From Streptomyces ficellus (lineage in GTDB: Bacteria > Actinomycetota > Actinomycetes > Streptomycetales > Streptomycetaceae): a stretch of DNA of 64,000 bases. The position numbers were made by a program, and so were the translations under genes. Below the pieces are notes generated by a model that did no database searches, was not told the origin of the DNA, and saw only the letters and a program-made list of their open reading frames with translations. Of the stretch, positions 1 to 7,361 are shown piece after piece (positions within the stretch are counted from its first letter, which is position 1; the number at the start of each line of letters is the position of its first letter). The stretch is from assembly GCF_030406405.1 (NCBI RefSeq), contig NZ_JAUEPL010000028.1:26243-90242 (forward strand). The letters are read 5' to 3'.

Positions 1-165
1 GCCGAGGAGCCCGGATATGTTCTCCCGCCGCCCGGTGCTGAAGTCGTCCACACATGTGACGGCGGTGCCCGAGTCCAGCAGCGCGGTGCACAGGTGCGAC
101 CCGACGAAGCCGGCGCCGCCGGTGACGACGGCGTGCTCCCAGCTGCCTGCGAAAGCGGTGTCCAT
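1..165 (-). CDS. NAD-dependent epimerase/dehydratase (N-terminal part)
   Basis: Only the first 55 codons lie in the window; the gene runs off the left edge. The start ATG is at 165, preceded on the minus strand by a good GGAGG site. The protein opens with a Rossmann fold: VVTGGAGFVGSHL gives the GxxGxxG nucleotide loop of extended SDR enzymes, followed by the CVDDFSTGRREN stretch typical of NDP-sugar 4-epimerases, dehydratases and UDP-glucuronate decarboxylases. By family, it would act in the cytoplasm on a nucleotide sugar. It points the same way as the glycosyltransferase run upstream, so a role in the same glycan is plausible. The substrate cannot be told from this fragment. Confidence 0.8.
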   Translation of the reverse strand, partial: MDTAFAGSWEHAVVTGGAGFVGSHLCTALLDSGTAVTCVDDFSTGRRENISGLLG

Positions 166-421
166 TCGGTGTCCTCCGTACATGTGCGGAACGCCGACGA
201 CGCTCCAGTGCCCTCTGCACCTGCGTCCAGGCTCGGCCGAAGGAGGGCACGGGGCGCGGTGGTATGCGCCGTTCGAGTGGTCACGGAAGGTGAGGGCGAC
301 GCCTCTGGAGGGCGTTTGGGCAGCTCAGAGGGGCGAACACCGGGAAGACAGGCCCCGGCCGCCTCGGGGCGCCGAAAGGCGGACCGCCGGGGGCCGGGTC
401 AGGCGTAGGGCAGGGGCCGGG

Positions 422-1516
422 TCAGGGGGACACGGTCTCGCTGATGATCAGCTCGGCGAGGGCCGGGAGGCCGCCCTCGACCAGCGCCCGCCGCTGCTGG
501 TCCGCCGGTGTGCCCTGCTGGAGCAGCCGGTGGATCAGCGAGGACACCTCGCGGGTGTCACCGGCCTCGTCCAGGGCGGGCGTGATGTGGTCGAGCAGCA
601 TGCACAGCACGTCACCCGCCCTGCGGGCCTTCCCGGCGGGATCGACCAGCAGGCCGCTGAGCCCGTGCCGGGCGGCATGCCAGTTGGACGCCTGGAGCAG
701 CTCCGGCGGGCACTGCGGAAGCGGCAGCCCCGCCTTCTCCTCACGGATCGCGGTGGCGATCAGGGCGCGGACGAGCCCGGCGAACATGACCGCCGCGTCG
801 GCGCGCAACTGCACGTCCGCGCAGCGCACCTCGACGGTCGGGTACTTGTCGGACAGCCGGGCCTGCCAGTACAGCTGGCCGGTGTCGGTGATGATCCCGG
901 TGTCCAGCAGCGACTGGACCCGTCTCTCGTGGTCGGCGAGCGAGGTGAAGCAGGGCGGCGGGCCGCTGACCGGCCAGCGCCCGAAGATCACCGTGCGCCA
1001 GCTCGCGAAACCGGTGTCCTTGCCGTCCCACACGGGGGAGTTGGCCGACATGGCCACCAGGACGGGCAGCCACACCCGTATCCTGCTCAGGACGGCGACA
1101 CCCGTCTCGCGGTCCGGCACGGCGGCGTGCACATGCATCCCGTTCACCAGCTGTTCGGCCACCAGCTGCGGCGCCTGGGTACGCATCGCGAGGTAGCGGG
1201 CCTTCTCGGTCACCGGCACGGGCGCCGGCTCCCGGTACGGGGCGGTCGCGCAGGCCGCGATCCGGCAGCCGTTCTTCTCCGCCGCCGTGCCCAGCGCGTG
1301 GCGCAGCCGCAGCAGGTGGCCGCCGACCTCCTCCAGGTCGGTGCACACGGGCGTGGCGACCTCCACCTGTGCCTGCAGCAGCTCGGACTGGACCTCGGCG
1401 TCCTCGACGATCGGCTCCAGGCCGGCCGCGGCCCGCACCTGGTCGGCGAGCGGCACCGGCAGGCACGTGACCGGATCGAGCAGCAGGTACTCTTCCTCGA
1501 CCCCAATGGTGATCAT
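422..1516 (-). CDS. YbdK-type carboxylate-amine ligase (GCS2 family)
   Basis: This 364-residue protein starts MITIGVEEEYLLLD, the signature opening of the GCS2 family (glutamate-cysteine ligase type 2, YbdK and EgtA). An NGMHVHAAV stretch and a late KYPTVEVRCADVQ segment supply the metal/ATP and substrate residues expected of the fold. The length suits YbdK-like actinobacterial proteins, whose weak glutamate-cysteine ligase activity has an uncertain natural substrate. The ATG at 1516 fits the family start exactly and has no clear Shine-Dalgarno site. A sigma-B-like promoter ends about 10 nt upstream, so the message may be nearly leaderless. The gene is 78 bp downstream of the glycosyltransferase run and probably has its own promoter. 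Confidence 0.88.
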   Translation of the reverse strand: MITIGVEEEYLLLDPVTCLPVPLADQVRAAAGLEPIVEDAEVQSELLQAQVEVATPVCTDLEEVGGHLLRLRHALGTAAEKNGCRIAACATAPYREPAPVPVTEKARYLAMRTQAPQLVAEQLVNGMHVHAAVPDRETGVAVLSRIRVWLPVLVAMSANSPVWDGKDTGFASWRTVIFGRWPVSGPPPCFTSLADHERRVQSLLDTGIITDTGQLYWQARLSDKYPTVEVRCADVQLRADAAVMFAGLVRALIATAIREEKAGLPLPQCPPELLQASNWHAARHGLSGLLVDPAGKARRAGDVLCMLLDHITPALDEAGDTREVSSLIHRLLQQGTPADQQRRALVEGGLPALAELIISETVSP

Positions 1517-1526
1517 GTCGATCCGG

Positions 1527-1552
1527 GTACCCCTCGAACGATGGGATGAACC
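1527..1552 (-). promoter_or_regulatory. Sigma-B-type promoter candidate for the YbdK-like gene
   Basis: On the minus strand the sequence is GGTT, 16 nt, then GGGTAC. This fits the GNNT-N14-16-GGGTAY consensus known for the Streptomyces general stress sigma factor SigB and its relatives. The -10 element ends 10 nt before the start codon, so transcription would begin almost at the ATG. The match is by eye. Confidence 0.5.
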
Positions 1553-1594
1553 GGGGAGCGAAGAGCGCGGACCGCCACCGGCCTCGGGCGGGCG

Positions 1595-2494
1595 TCAGCC
1601 CACATAGCGCCGCGCCGTCGATGTGCGCTGCGCCTCCGCCAGCGCACGCAGCCGCGCCTCCACCGCCGGCGGTACGACCCGCCGCTCCCGCAGCACCCAC
1701 GGCAGCCCCCCGAGCGCCAGACCGAACGCCCGCAGCGACGCCCGGTCGCGCGGGACCGTACGCGCCAGCTCAAGCGTCCGCCGCAGCGCGGGCACCAGCG
1801 GCCGGCGCAGCCAGCAGAACCACAGCGTGTTGCGCAGCCCGTGCACCCGCCGCAGCGTGGGGTCGCGGGCCACCGAGGGCGCGTGGTGGACGGTCATCTC
1901 CGCCACGTACGCCAGCCACCAGCCCTGGCTCGCCAGGTCCGTGGCGAGCAGTTCCTCCTCGCCGCCCAGCCACAGCCGCTCGCTGAACCCGCCCGCCGCC
2001 CGGAACGCGTCGGTACGCAGCACCGTCGCCGCCGCCAGGAACGAGCCCAGCGCCGGGCCGGGCAGCCAGTCCGGTCCCTCGACCGGCGAGTCCCGCAGCT
2101 CGGCCACGATCGGATCCTCCCGGCCGTCCGGCTCGACAAGGATACGGGCGGTGACGGCCGCCAACTGCTCATGCCGGTCCAGCAAGTCCGCGGCGTAGGA
2201 GAGCGAGCCCGGCTCCCACCACGAGTCGTCGTCGCAGAAGGCGATGTAGGGCGTACGGACGACCTGGCGTACCGCGAGATTGCGGCCCACCGCGCCCAGG
2301 TTCCGGCCCGGCGTCAGCAGCGTGACCTCGGGATGGAGCCGGGCGACGGCCTCGGCGGTGCCGTCCGTGGAGCCGTTGTCGGTGACGACGACCGGCGGGC
2401 GCTCCGGCAGCGCGGCGAGTTTGCCGAGCGTACGCAGCAGCTCCTCGCGCCGGTTGTGAGTGATCACGACGACGGTGGTACGGGGGTCGGTCAT
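1595..2494 (-). CDS. Glycosyltransferase family 2
   Basis: This 299-residue GT-A enzyme starts TTVVVITHNRREELL, with VVTDNGSTDGT for nucleotide-sugar binding and CDDDSWWEPG as the DXD-type metal motif. There is no obvious membrane segment, so it should act at the cytoplasmic face of the membrane. The start ATG at 2494 overlaps the stop of the upstream gene as ATGA. An open frame extends further upstream but only runs through that neighbour. It is a close tandem paralogue of that gene: both share the THNRR opening, the LTPGRNLGA segment and the DDDSWWEPG motif, so the pair probably arose by duplication. It is the last gene of the coupled glycan run. The sugar donor is unknown. Confidence 0.87.
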   Translation of the reverse strand: MTDPRTTVVVITHNRREELLRTLGKLAALPERPPVVVTDNGSTDGTAEAVARLHPEVTLLTPGRNLGAVGRNLAVRQVVRTPYIAFCDDDSWWEPGSLSYAADLLDRHEQLAAVTARILVEPDGREDPIVAELRDSPVEGPDWLPGPALGSFLAAATVLRTDAFRAAGGFSERLWLGGEEELLATDLASQGWWLAYVAEMTVHHAPSVARDPTLRRVHGLRNTLWFCWLRRPLVPALRRTLELARTVPRDRASLRAFGLALGGLPWVLRERRVVPPAVEARLRALAEAQRTSTARRYVG

Positions 2495-3366
2495 CTCGCC
2501 GCTCCTTCCAGGTCCAGGCGCCGGGCCGCCGCCTCCACGGCCGCCGGGAGCGGCCGGCGCAGCCGCAGCGCCACCGGGAGCCGCTCGACCATCTCGCGCA
2601 GCGCCGTACGGGCCTCCGGATCCCGCCGCGCCTCGGCGGCGAGCCCGCGCGTGTGCCGCAGCGCCACGCCCAGGGGACGGCGCAGCCACGCGGTCAGCGC
2701 GGCGTTGCGGCGCATCACCGCGGGCCGCCCGGGCCGCACCCCGCCGATGGGGCTGTGCACCGCCACCACCTCGGGGCAGTGGCACACGCCCCAGCCGCGC
2801 GCCGCCAGGTCGTAGGCGAGCAGGGTCTCCTCGCCGCCCAGGAACAGCACCGGGTGGTAGCCGCCCGCCTCCAGGTACGCCTCCCGGCGGGCGACGGCGG
2901 CGCAGGCCAGGAAGCCCAGCACCTGCGGGCCGGGCAGATCGGCGGCGTGGCCGAGCGGGGACGCGGCGAGGATGCTGTTCAGCGGGTCGGGCCTGCCCTC
3001 GGCGCCCACGTGGATACCGGCCGCGAGCAGCCCGAGCCGCTGGTGCCGGTCGAACAGGTCCGCCGCGCGCGCCAGCGCCCCCGGTTCCCACCACGAGTCG
3101 TCGTCGCTGAAGGCCACATAGGGCGTCCGGGCATGGCGTACGCCGAGATTGCGGCCCGGCGCCCCGAGATTGCGGCCCGGGGTGAGCACCGAGACCCCGG
3201 GATGGCGGTCGGCGACGGCCTGCGGGGTGCCATCGGTCGACGCGTTGTCGACGACGATCACCGGGGGCCGTTCGGGAAGCGCGGCGAGGCGGTCCAGCGT
3301 GCCCAGCAGCTGATCGCGGCGGTTGTGGGTGATCACGACGACGGTCGTGCGGCTGTCGGCGGTCAC
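2491..3366 (-). CDS. Glycosyltransferase family 2 (tandem paralogue)
   Basis: A 291-residue GT-A glycosyltransferase with TTVVVITHNRRDQLL, VVDNASTDGT and SDDDSWWEPG. It is the sister of the gene just downstream and collinear with it over nearly the whole length. Its start overlaps the stop of the family 9 gene upstream, and its own stop overlaps the next start, so the genes look translationally coupled and co-expressed. Two adjacent paralogues usually mean two similar sugars added in turn, but that is inference. Confidence 0.87.
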   Translation of the reverse strand: MTADSRTTVVVITHNRRDQLLGTLDRLAALPERPPVIVVDNASTDGTPQAVADRHPGVSVLTPGRNLGAPGRNLGVRHARTPYVAFSDDDSWWEPGALARAADLFDRHQRLGLLAAGIHVGAEGRPDPLNSILAASPLGHAADLPGPQVLGFLACAAVARREAYLEAGGYHPVLFLGGEETLLAYDLAARGWGVCHCPEVVAVHSPIGGVRPGRPAVMRRNAALTAWLRRPLGVALRHTRGLAAEARRDPEARTALREMVERLPVALRLRRPLPAAVEAAARRLDLEGAAR

Positions 3367-4295
3367 GGGCGGGGCACCTCCGGGTGGTCGAACAGGGCCT
3401 TCAGGACGTCGTCCGGCTGGATGCGCAGCAGCTGCGGGTCGGGTTCGCGGCCGTGCGGGTCACCGGGAGGGCCCGGGTGCCACAGGGCGACGTGGCGCGT
3501 ACCCGGCGGTGGCCCCCACAGACGGGGCGATACCGGACCGAACAGGGTCACGGAAGGGGTGCCGTAGGCGACCGCGAGGTGGGCGATCCCGGTGTCGCCG
3601 CTGACGACGGCCGCCGCCCCCGCGAACAGCGCGCCAAGCCGCTCGAACGGCAGCCCACCCGCGAACACCTCCACGTCCGCGCCCTCACGCACCTGGTCCA
3701 GCAGCTCGTCCTCGCCCGGCCCGCCGGTCAGCACCACCCGGTGCCCGCGCCGCCGCAGCCCCCGCACCACCGCCGCGTACCGCTCCGCCGGCCAGCGCCG
3801 CGCCCCCGAGTCGGCGCCCGGGTGCACGACGACCGCGCCGGGCGCGGGGGACGCCGCGTCCGGCACCGGCAGCCGCAGATCGCCGGGGTCCGCGGGGATG
3901 CCGTACCACTCCAGCAGCCGGCACCAGCGGGCGCGCTCGTGCTCGTCCGCCCGCCACTCGGGCCCCGCGATCTCCGGTGTCCCGGGGTGCGCGAACGCCA
4001 GCAGCCGCCCCGGGCGCACACGTTGCAGCAACCGGTGACTGGACGGCCCGTTGCCGTGCAGGTCCACCGCCACGTCCGGCGGCGGCCCCTCCCAGTCCAG
4101 CCGCACCGGTACGGCCCTGCCGGGCGCCGACGCCCCCAACACCCGGTCCACCGCCCCGGACGCTGCCGCGGGCGCGGCCAGCTGCTCCGGTGCGGCGAGG
4201 ACGATCTCGTACTCCGGAAAGGCCCGCCGCAGCGCCCGCAGCGCGGGCACCCCGGCCAGCAGGTCACCCAGGCCCAGCGCCCGCAGCACAAGCAC
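3363..4295 (-). CDS. Glycosyltransferase family 9 (heptosyltransferase-like)
   Basis: The family 9 domain begins right after the chosen GTG at 4295 with VLVLRALGLGDLLAGVPALR, the usual N-terminus of ADP-heptose:LPS heptosyltransferase relatives. Later landmarks are VVHPGADSGARRWP and VSGDTGIAHLAVAYGTPSVTL, the donor-binding C-terminal domain. This gives 310 residues. An open frame continues in phase up to an ATG at 4709 that would overlap the upstream stop as ATGA, adding 138 residues. That stretch is coded by repeat DNA (4349-4682) and looks nothing like an enzyme, so I prefer 4295, although the upstream ATG cannot be excluded. The sugar is probably heptose-like because a GmhB-like phosphatase is in the same run. 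Confidence 0.8.
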   Translation of the reverse strand: MLVLRALGLGDLLAGVPALRALRRAFPEYEIVLAAPEQLAAPAAASGAVDRVLGASAPGRAVPVRLDWEGPPPDVAVDLHGNGPSSHRLLQRVRPGRLLAFAHPGTPEIAGPEWRADEHERARWCRLLEWYGIPADPGDLRLPVPDAASPAPGAVVVHPGADSGARRWPAERYAAVVRGLRRRGHRVVLTGGPGEDELLDQVREGADVEVFAGGLPFERLGALFAGAAAVVSGDTGIAHLAVAYGTPSVTLFGPVSPRLWGPPPGTRHVALWHPGPPGDPHGREPDPQLLRIQPDDVLKALFDHPEVPRP

Positions 4296-4348
4296 CCGCG
4301 ACCTGCCGGGGCCCCGCCCCGGACTCGCGTCCGTCTGCGGACCGTGGT

Positions 4349-4397
4349 CCGGTTGTGCCCACCCGTTCCGCCCTGCGGAACGACTGCCCACAACCGG
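4349..4397. repeat. Interrupted inverted repeat at the 5' side of the GT9 gene
   Basis: Outer arms CCGGTTGTG (4349-4357) and CACAACCGG (4389-4397) are perfect complements, and so are inner arms CGTTCCGC (4364-4371) and GCGGAACG (4375-4382), with imperfect pairing between. It can form a long hairpin like a REP element. It lies in the insert between two family 9 genes, just upstream of the likely start at 4295. Confidence 0.7.
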
Positions 4398-4439
4398 ACT
4401 GCGGGAGCCGACCCCACAACCGACCCGCAGCCGGGCGAC

Positions 4440-4682
4440 GGCCGGGGTGGGGCCGTGCAGGGTCGTCCCCGCAGAGGTTGGCGGCAAGGGAAGGGCTCCC
4501 GATGCGACGTACCCAAGGCCGCCGGCCTCGAGGAGACGAGCCCGGAGGGGCCACGCCCCCCACCCACCGGCAGCAGACGACCCGCACCGCGCCCGCGCGG
4601 GACGGGCCCCCGGTGCGACGCACTCAAGGCCGCCGGCCTCAAGGAGACGAGCCCGGAGGGGCCACGCCCCCCACCCACCGGC
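4440..4682. repeat. Dispersed repeat, copy A, with an internal 69-bp duplication
   Basis: Positions 4440-4472 are identical, as reverse complement, to 32554-32586. Homology continues through a block reading AAGGCCGCC...GAGACGAGCCCGGAGGGG. Within copy A this block occurs twice, at 4503-4571 and 4614-4682, with three differences in 69 bp. The element fills the space between the upstream stop (4706) and the family 9 domain. I judge it a dispersed intergenic repeat rather than coding sequence because the second copy is in an intergenic region. Confidence 0.75.
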
Positions 4683-4705
4683 GGTGGCCGCCACGGCGCG
4701 CGGGG

Positions 4706-5713
4706 TCATTCCCCGCCCTCCAGCAGCTTCTCCACCGCGGCCAGCACGTCCTCCGCCGTCACCTCGTCCAGGCACGGATGGCCGGGCACCGGGCACTCCC
4801 GGGCGCGGGTGCCCACGCAGGGCGCCTGCTGGTCGCCCAGCAGCACATGCGGAACGCCGTAGGGGCCCCAGCGCTCGGCGGGCACGACCGGTGAGAACAG
4901 CGAGACGATCGGCGTGCCCACGGCCGCCGCCAGGTGCGCCGGGCCGGTGTTGCCCGTCACCACCGCACCGGCCGCCGCCAGCACGGCCGCCAGCTGCGGA
5001 GGCTCAGTCCGGCCGCCCAGGTCCAGCCCGTCACGCCCCGCGACCAGCGCGGTCAGCTCCCGCTCGTCCGGTCCGCCCGTGACGACGACCCGGTGCCCCG
5101 CACCGGCCAGCAGGCGTACGGCGTGGGCGCACCGCTCGGGGCTCCACCGCCGGGCCGCGACACTCGCGCCGGGGTGGACGACCACGTACGGCCCCGGGCC
5201 CGTCAGCTCCTGCGCGGCCGGCGCGTGCCGGACCCGCAGCAGCCCGCCGTCGCCGGGGGGACGCGGGAAGCCCGCCGCCTCGGCGAGGTCCAGCGCGGCC
5301 TGGGCCTCATGGGCGTGCGGCGCCCGCTGGTGGCGCACGTCCAGCAGCGAACCGGGCGCGTCCACGCTGTCGGCCGCGATGTGCGGCACGCCCGCCATGC
5401 GCAGCAGCAGCGCGGCGGGCAGCGGGCTCTGGTGGAACGAGGTGAGGATCAGCGCCGCGTCCGGGCGCGCGGCGGCCAGACGGTTGACGATCCGGTCGAT
5501 GTCGGCCCGGTCGACCGGCGGCGGCGTGAAGCCCACCCACGGCGCCTCCCAGACCAGCACCTCGGCCACGCCCGGCAGCAGCCTCGCGGCCGGCGCCCCG
5601 CGCGGCCCGCACAGTAGCGTCACGCGTTCCGCCCGGTGCGCGACCGCCCGCACGGCGGGGCCCGCGAGCAGGACGTCGCCGAAGCTGTCGAGGCGCACGA
5701 CCAGCGCCCTCAT
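4706..5713 (-). CDS. Glycosyltransferase family 9 (heptosyltransferase-like)
   Basis: A 335-residue enzyme of normal family length. It starts MRALVVRLDSFGDVLLAGPA and carries VVVHPGASVAARRWSPE and VTGNTGPAHLAAAVGTP, the hallmark blocks of WaaC/WaaF-type heptosyltransferases. A Gram-positive bacterium has no LPS, so the acceptor must be another cell-wall or capsular glycan, or a small molecule. The start overlaps the stop of the GmhB-like gene upstream. The C-terminal part has several cysteines (APCVGTRARECPVPGHPC), suggesting a small structural or metal site. With the next gene it gives two different family 9 enzymes in one operon. Confidence 0.88.
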   Translation of the reverse strand: MRALVVRLDSFGDVLLAGPAVRAVAHRAERVTLLCGPRGAPAARLLPGVAEVLVWEAPWVGFTPPPVDRADIDRIVNRLAAARPDAALILTSFHQSPLPAALLLRMAGVPHIAADSVDAPGSLLDVRHQRAPHAHEAQAALDLAEAAGFPRPPGDGGLLRVRHAPAAQELTGPGPYVVVHPGASVAARRWSPERCAHAVRLLAGAGHRVVVTGGPDERELTALVAGRDGLDLGGRTEPPQLAAVLAAAGAVVTGNTGPAHLAAAVGTPIVSLFSPVVPAERWGPYGVPHVLLGDQQAPCVGTRARECPVPGHPCLDEVTAEDVLAAVEKLLEGGE

Positions 5714-6255
5714 GACCGCCTCCCGGAGCCGTCCCCCAGCACGTGCCGTACCGCACCGAGCAGGTCCGGGCAGACGTACGGCGCGGCCGCCACCTCCCCG
5801 GGCAGCGTCCGCGCCGTCGGTACCAGCACCCCGCGCGCTCCCGCCGCGCGCGCCGCGCCCATGTCCGAGCCGATGTCACCGATCACCACGCACGCCTCCG
5901 GAGGGACCCCCAGGCGCCGCGCGGCCTCCACGATCAGTCCCGGCGCCGGTTTGCGGCAGCCGCAGCCGTCCTCCGGTACGTGCGGACAGTGCGCCCACAC
6001 CTCGAACGGCCCGAGGAGCGCGTCCACGCGCGCGTTGACCCGGCGTACGTCCTCCTCGGTCAGCAGGCCCCGCCCGACACCCGACTGGTTGGACACCACA
6101 CCGGTACGTATCCCGTGCCCGCGCAGCAGCCGCAGCGCCTCCCGGGCCCCCGGCATGGGCCGGACCTTCTCCGGGTCGCCGTTGTACGGGACGTCCTCGA
6201 TGAGCGTGTCGTCCCGGTCGAACAGCACGGCGCGTACGGCCGCGGGGCCCGTCAC
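5710..6255 (-). CDS. HAD phosphatase, GmhB-like (heptose bisphosphate phosphatase)
   Basis: This 181-residue HAD-IIIA enzyme carries LFDRDDTLIED (nucleophile Asp and acid/base Asp), VVSNQSGVGRG (motif II) and CVVIGDIGSDMGAA (motif IV). A zinc loop CPHVPEDGCGCRKPAPG matches the CxH...CxC cluster that marks GmhB. GmhB removes the 7-phosphate from manno-heptose 1,7-bisphosphate on the way to NDP-heptose. The GTG at 6255 overlaps the stop of the gene upstream (GTGA); frames extending further upstream only shadow that gene. With two heptosyltransferase-like neighbours this supports a heptose-containing glycan, although isomerase, kinase and nucleotidyltransferase partners are not in the window. 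Confidence 0.85.
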   Translation of the reverse strand: MTGPAAVRAVLFDRDDTLIEDVPYNGDPEKVRPMPGAREALRLLRGHGIRTGVVSNQSGVGRGLLTEEDVRRVNARVDALLGPFEVWAHCPHVPEDGCGCRKPAPGLIVEAARRLGVPPEACVVIGDIGSDMGAARAAGARGVLVPTARTLPGEVAAAPYVCPDLLGAVRHVLGDGSGRRS

Positions 6256-7253
6256 AGGGCGCCGTCCCAGCTCCCCGCCGACCGGTGGCGCAGCTCCCCG
6301 GCCAGCCGGTGCCATGTGGCGGCGGCCGGGATGACGGCACTGGTCAGGGTCATCGTCACGATCTCGTCCACGGTGCGCGGACCCGGCGCGATGCGCGCCC
6401 GCGCGAATTCCGCCGTCCCCAGCAGCCATCCCGCCGCCGCGAGCACCGCCGCCCGCCGCCGCCCGGCGGCCGCCAGCAGCACGGCCCCGACGCCCGCCGC
6501 GCTGACCGCCGCGTGCCGCCGGATCCGTCCGCGCGCCGCCGCCGCCCGCTCCCACCAGTCCGGGCCGTGCAACCGCACCATCAGCGCGTCGTCCGCGTTG
6601 CCCTTCTGCAGCCGCACCGACACCCACCGGTCGGCGGGCCGCACCGGATGCTCGGTGCGCCGCTCACCGCGCACGATCCGCCAGCCCGCCTCGATGACCC
6701 GCAGCGCGAGATCCGCGTCCTCGCGGAAGGCGCGCGGGAACCGCTCGTCGAAACCGCCGACCGCCTTGAGCACCTCCGTGCGGTACGCCATGTCGGCGGT
6801 CGCCCACAGGGCGCTCTGCAGGCCCGCGGTGTTGCGCTCCCAGTCGGTGGGGCGGCGGTCCGCGGGCAGCGGCACCTGGAGCACGCCCTGCACGCCGCCC
6901 GTGTCGGGGGACGCCTCGGCCAGGTCCCGGGCGAGCTGCTCACGCCAGTAGGCGCTGACCCGTACGTCGTCGTCGAGGAGGACCGCCCAGGGCTCGTCCA
7001 CGGCGCGCAGTCCGGTGTTACGGGCCGCCGCCGGGCCGCGCCCGCCGCTGCGCAGCACCACGGCGCGGTCCGCGAGCGGGCCGAGCGCCTCCAGCGGCAG
7101 GGCCTCGCCCGGCGGGTCCGGCCGGTCGTCCACCAGCACGATCCGGCTCGGCTCCGGCCCCTCGGCGGAGGCGAGCGCGGCGAGGCAGTCGGCGAGGCAG
7201 GGCCGTCCGATGGTGGGGACGACCACGGCGTACGAGGCGAGCGGGGGGATCAT
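6252..7253 (-). CDS. Glycosyltransferase family 2, membrane-associated
   Basis: The first gene of the coupled run, 333 residues. AVVVPTIGRPCLADCL opens the GT-A fold, LVDDRPDPPG binds the nucleotide and VLLDDDVRVSAYW gives the DXD motif. FREDADLALRVIEAGW resembles the ED acid motif of processive family 2 enzymes. Residues of roughly 225-275 are Ala/Gly/Leu-rich and hydrophobic, suggesting one or two membrane-associated helices. The ATG at 7253 has no strong upstream competitor. The 108 bp between it and the S9 peptidase stop upstream probably hold the operon promoter. Confidence 0.85.
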   Translation of the reverse strand: MIPPLASYAVVVPTIGRPCLADCLAALASAEGPEPSRIVLVDDRPDPPGEALPLEALGPLADRAVVLRSGGRGPAAARNTGLRAVDEPWAVLLDDDVRVSAYWREQLARDLAEASPDTGGVQGVLQVPLPADRRPTDWERNTAGLQSALWATADMAYRTEVLKAVGGFDERFPRAFREDADLALRVIEAGWRIVRGERRTEHPVRPADRWVSVRLQKGNADDALMVRLHGPDWWERAAAARGRIRRHAAVSAAGVGAVLLAAAGRRRAAVLAAAGWLLGTAEFARARIAPGPRTVDEIVTMTLTSAVIPAAATWHRLAGELRHRSAGSWDGAL

Positions 7254-7361
7254 GCGTCTGCGCCTCCAGTTCCTGGGTCGGTTTCCGGTCGGTGTCCAGA
7301 GCGACGTACGGAATGCCCATGTCCGGTCACTTTATGCTCATCTGTGGGGACCCGCACCGGC

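Noticed and set aside
4295..4709. 138-residue N-terminal domain of the GT9 protein
   Set aside because: The DNA is a dispersed repeat also found in an intergenic region, and the translation has no protein-like composition; kept only as an alternative start.
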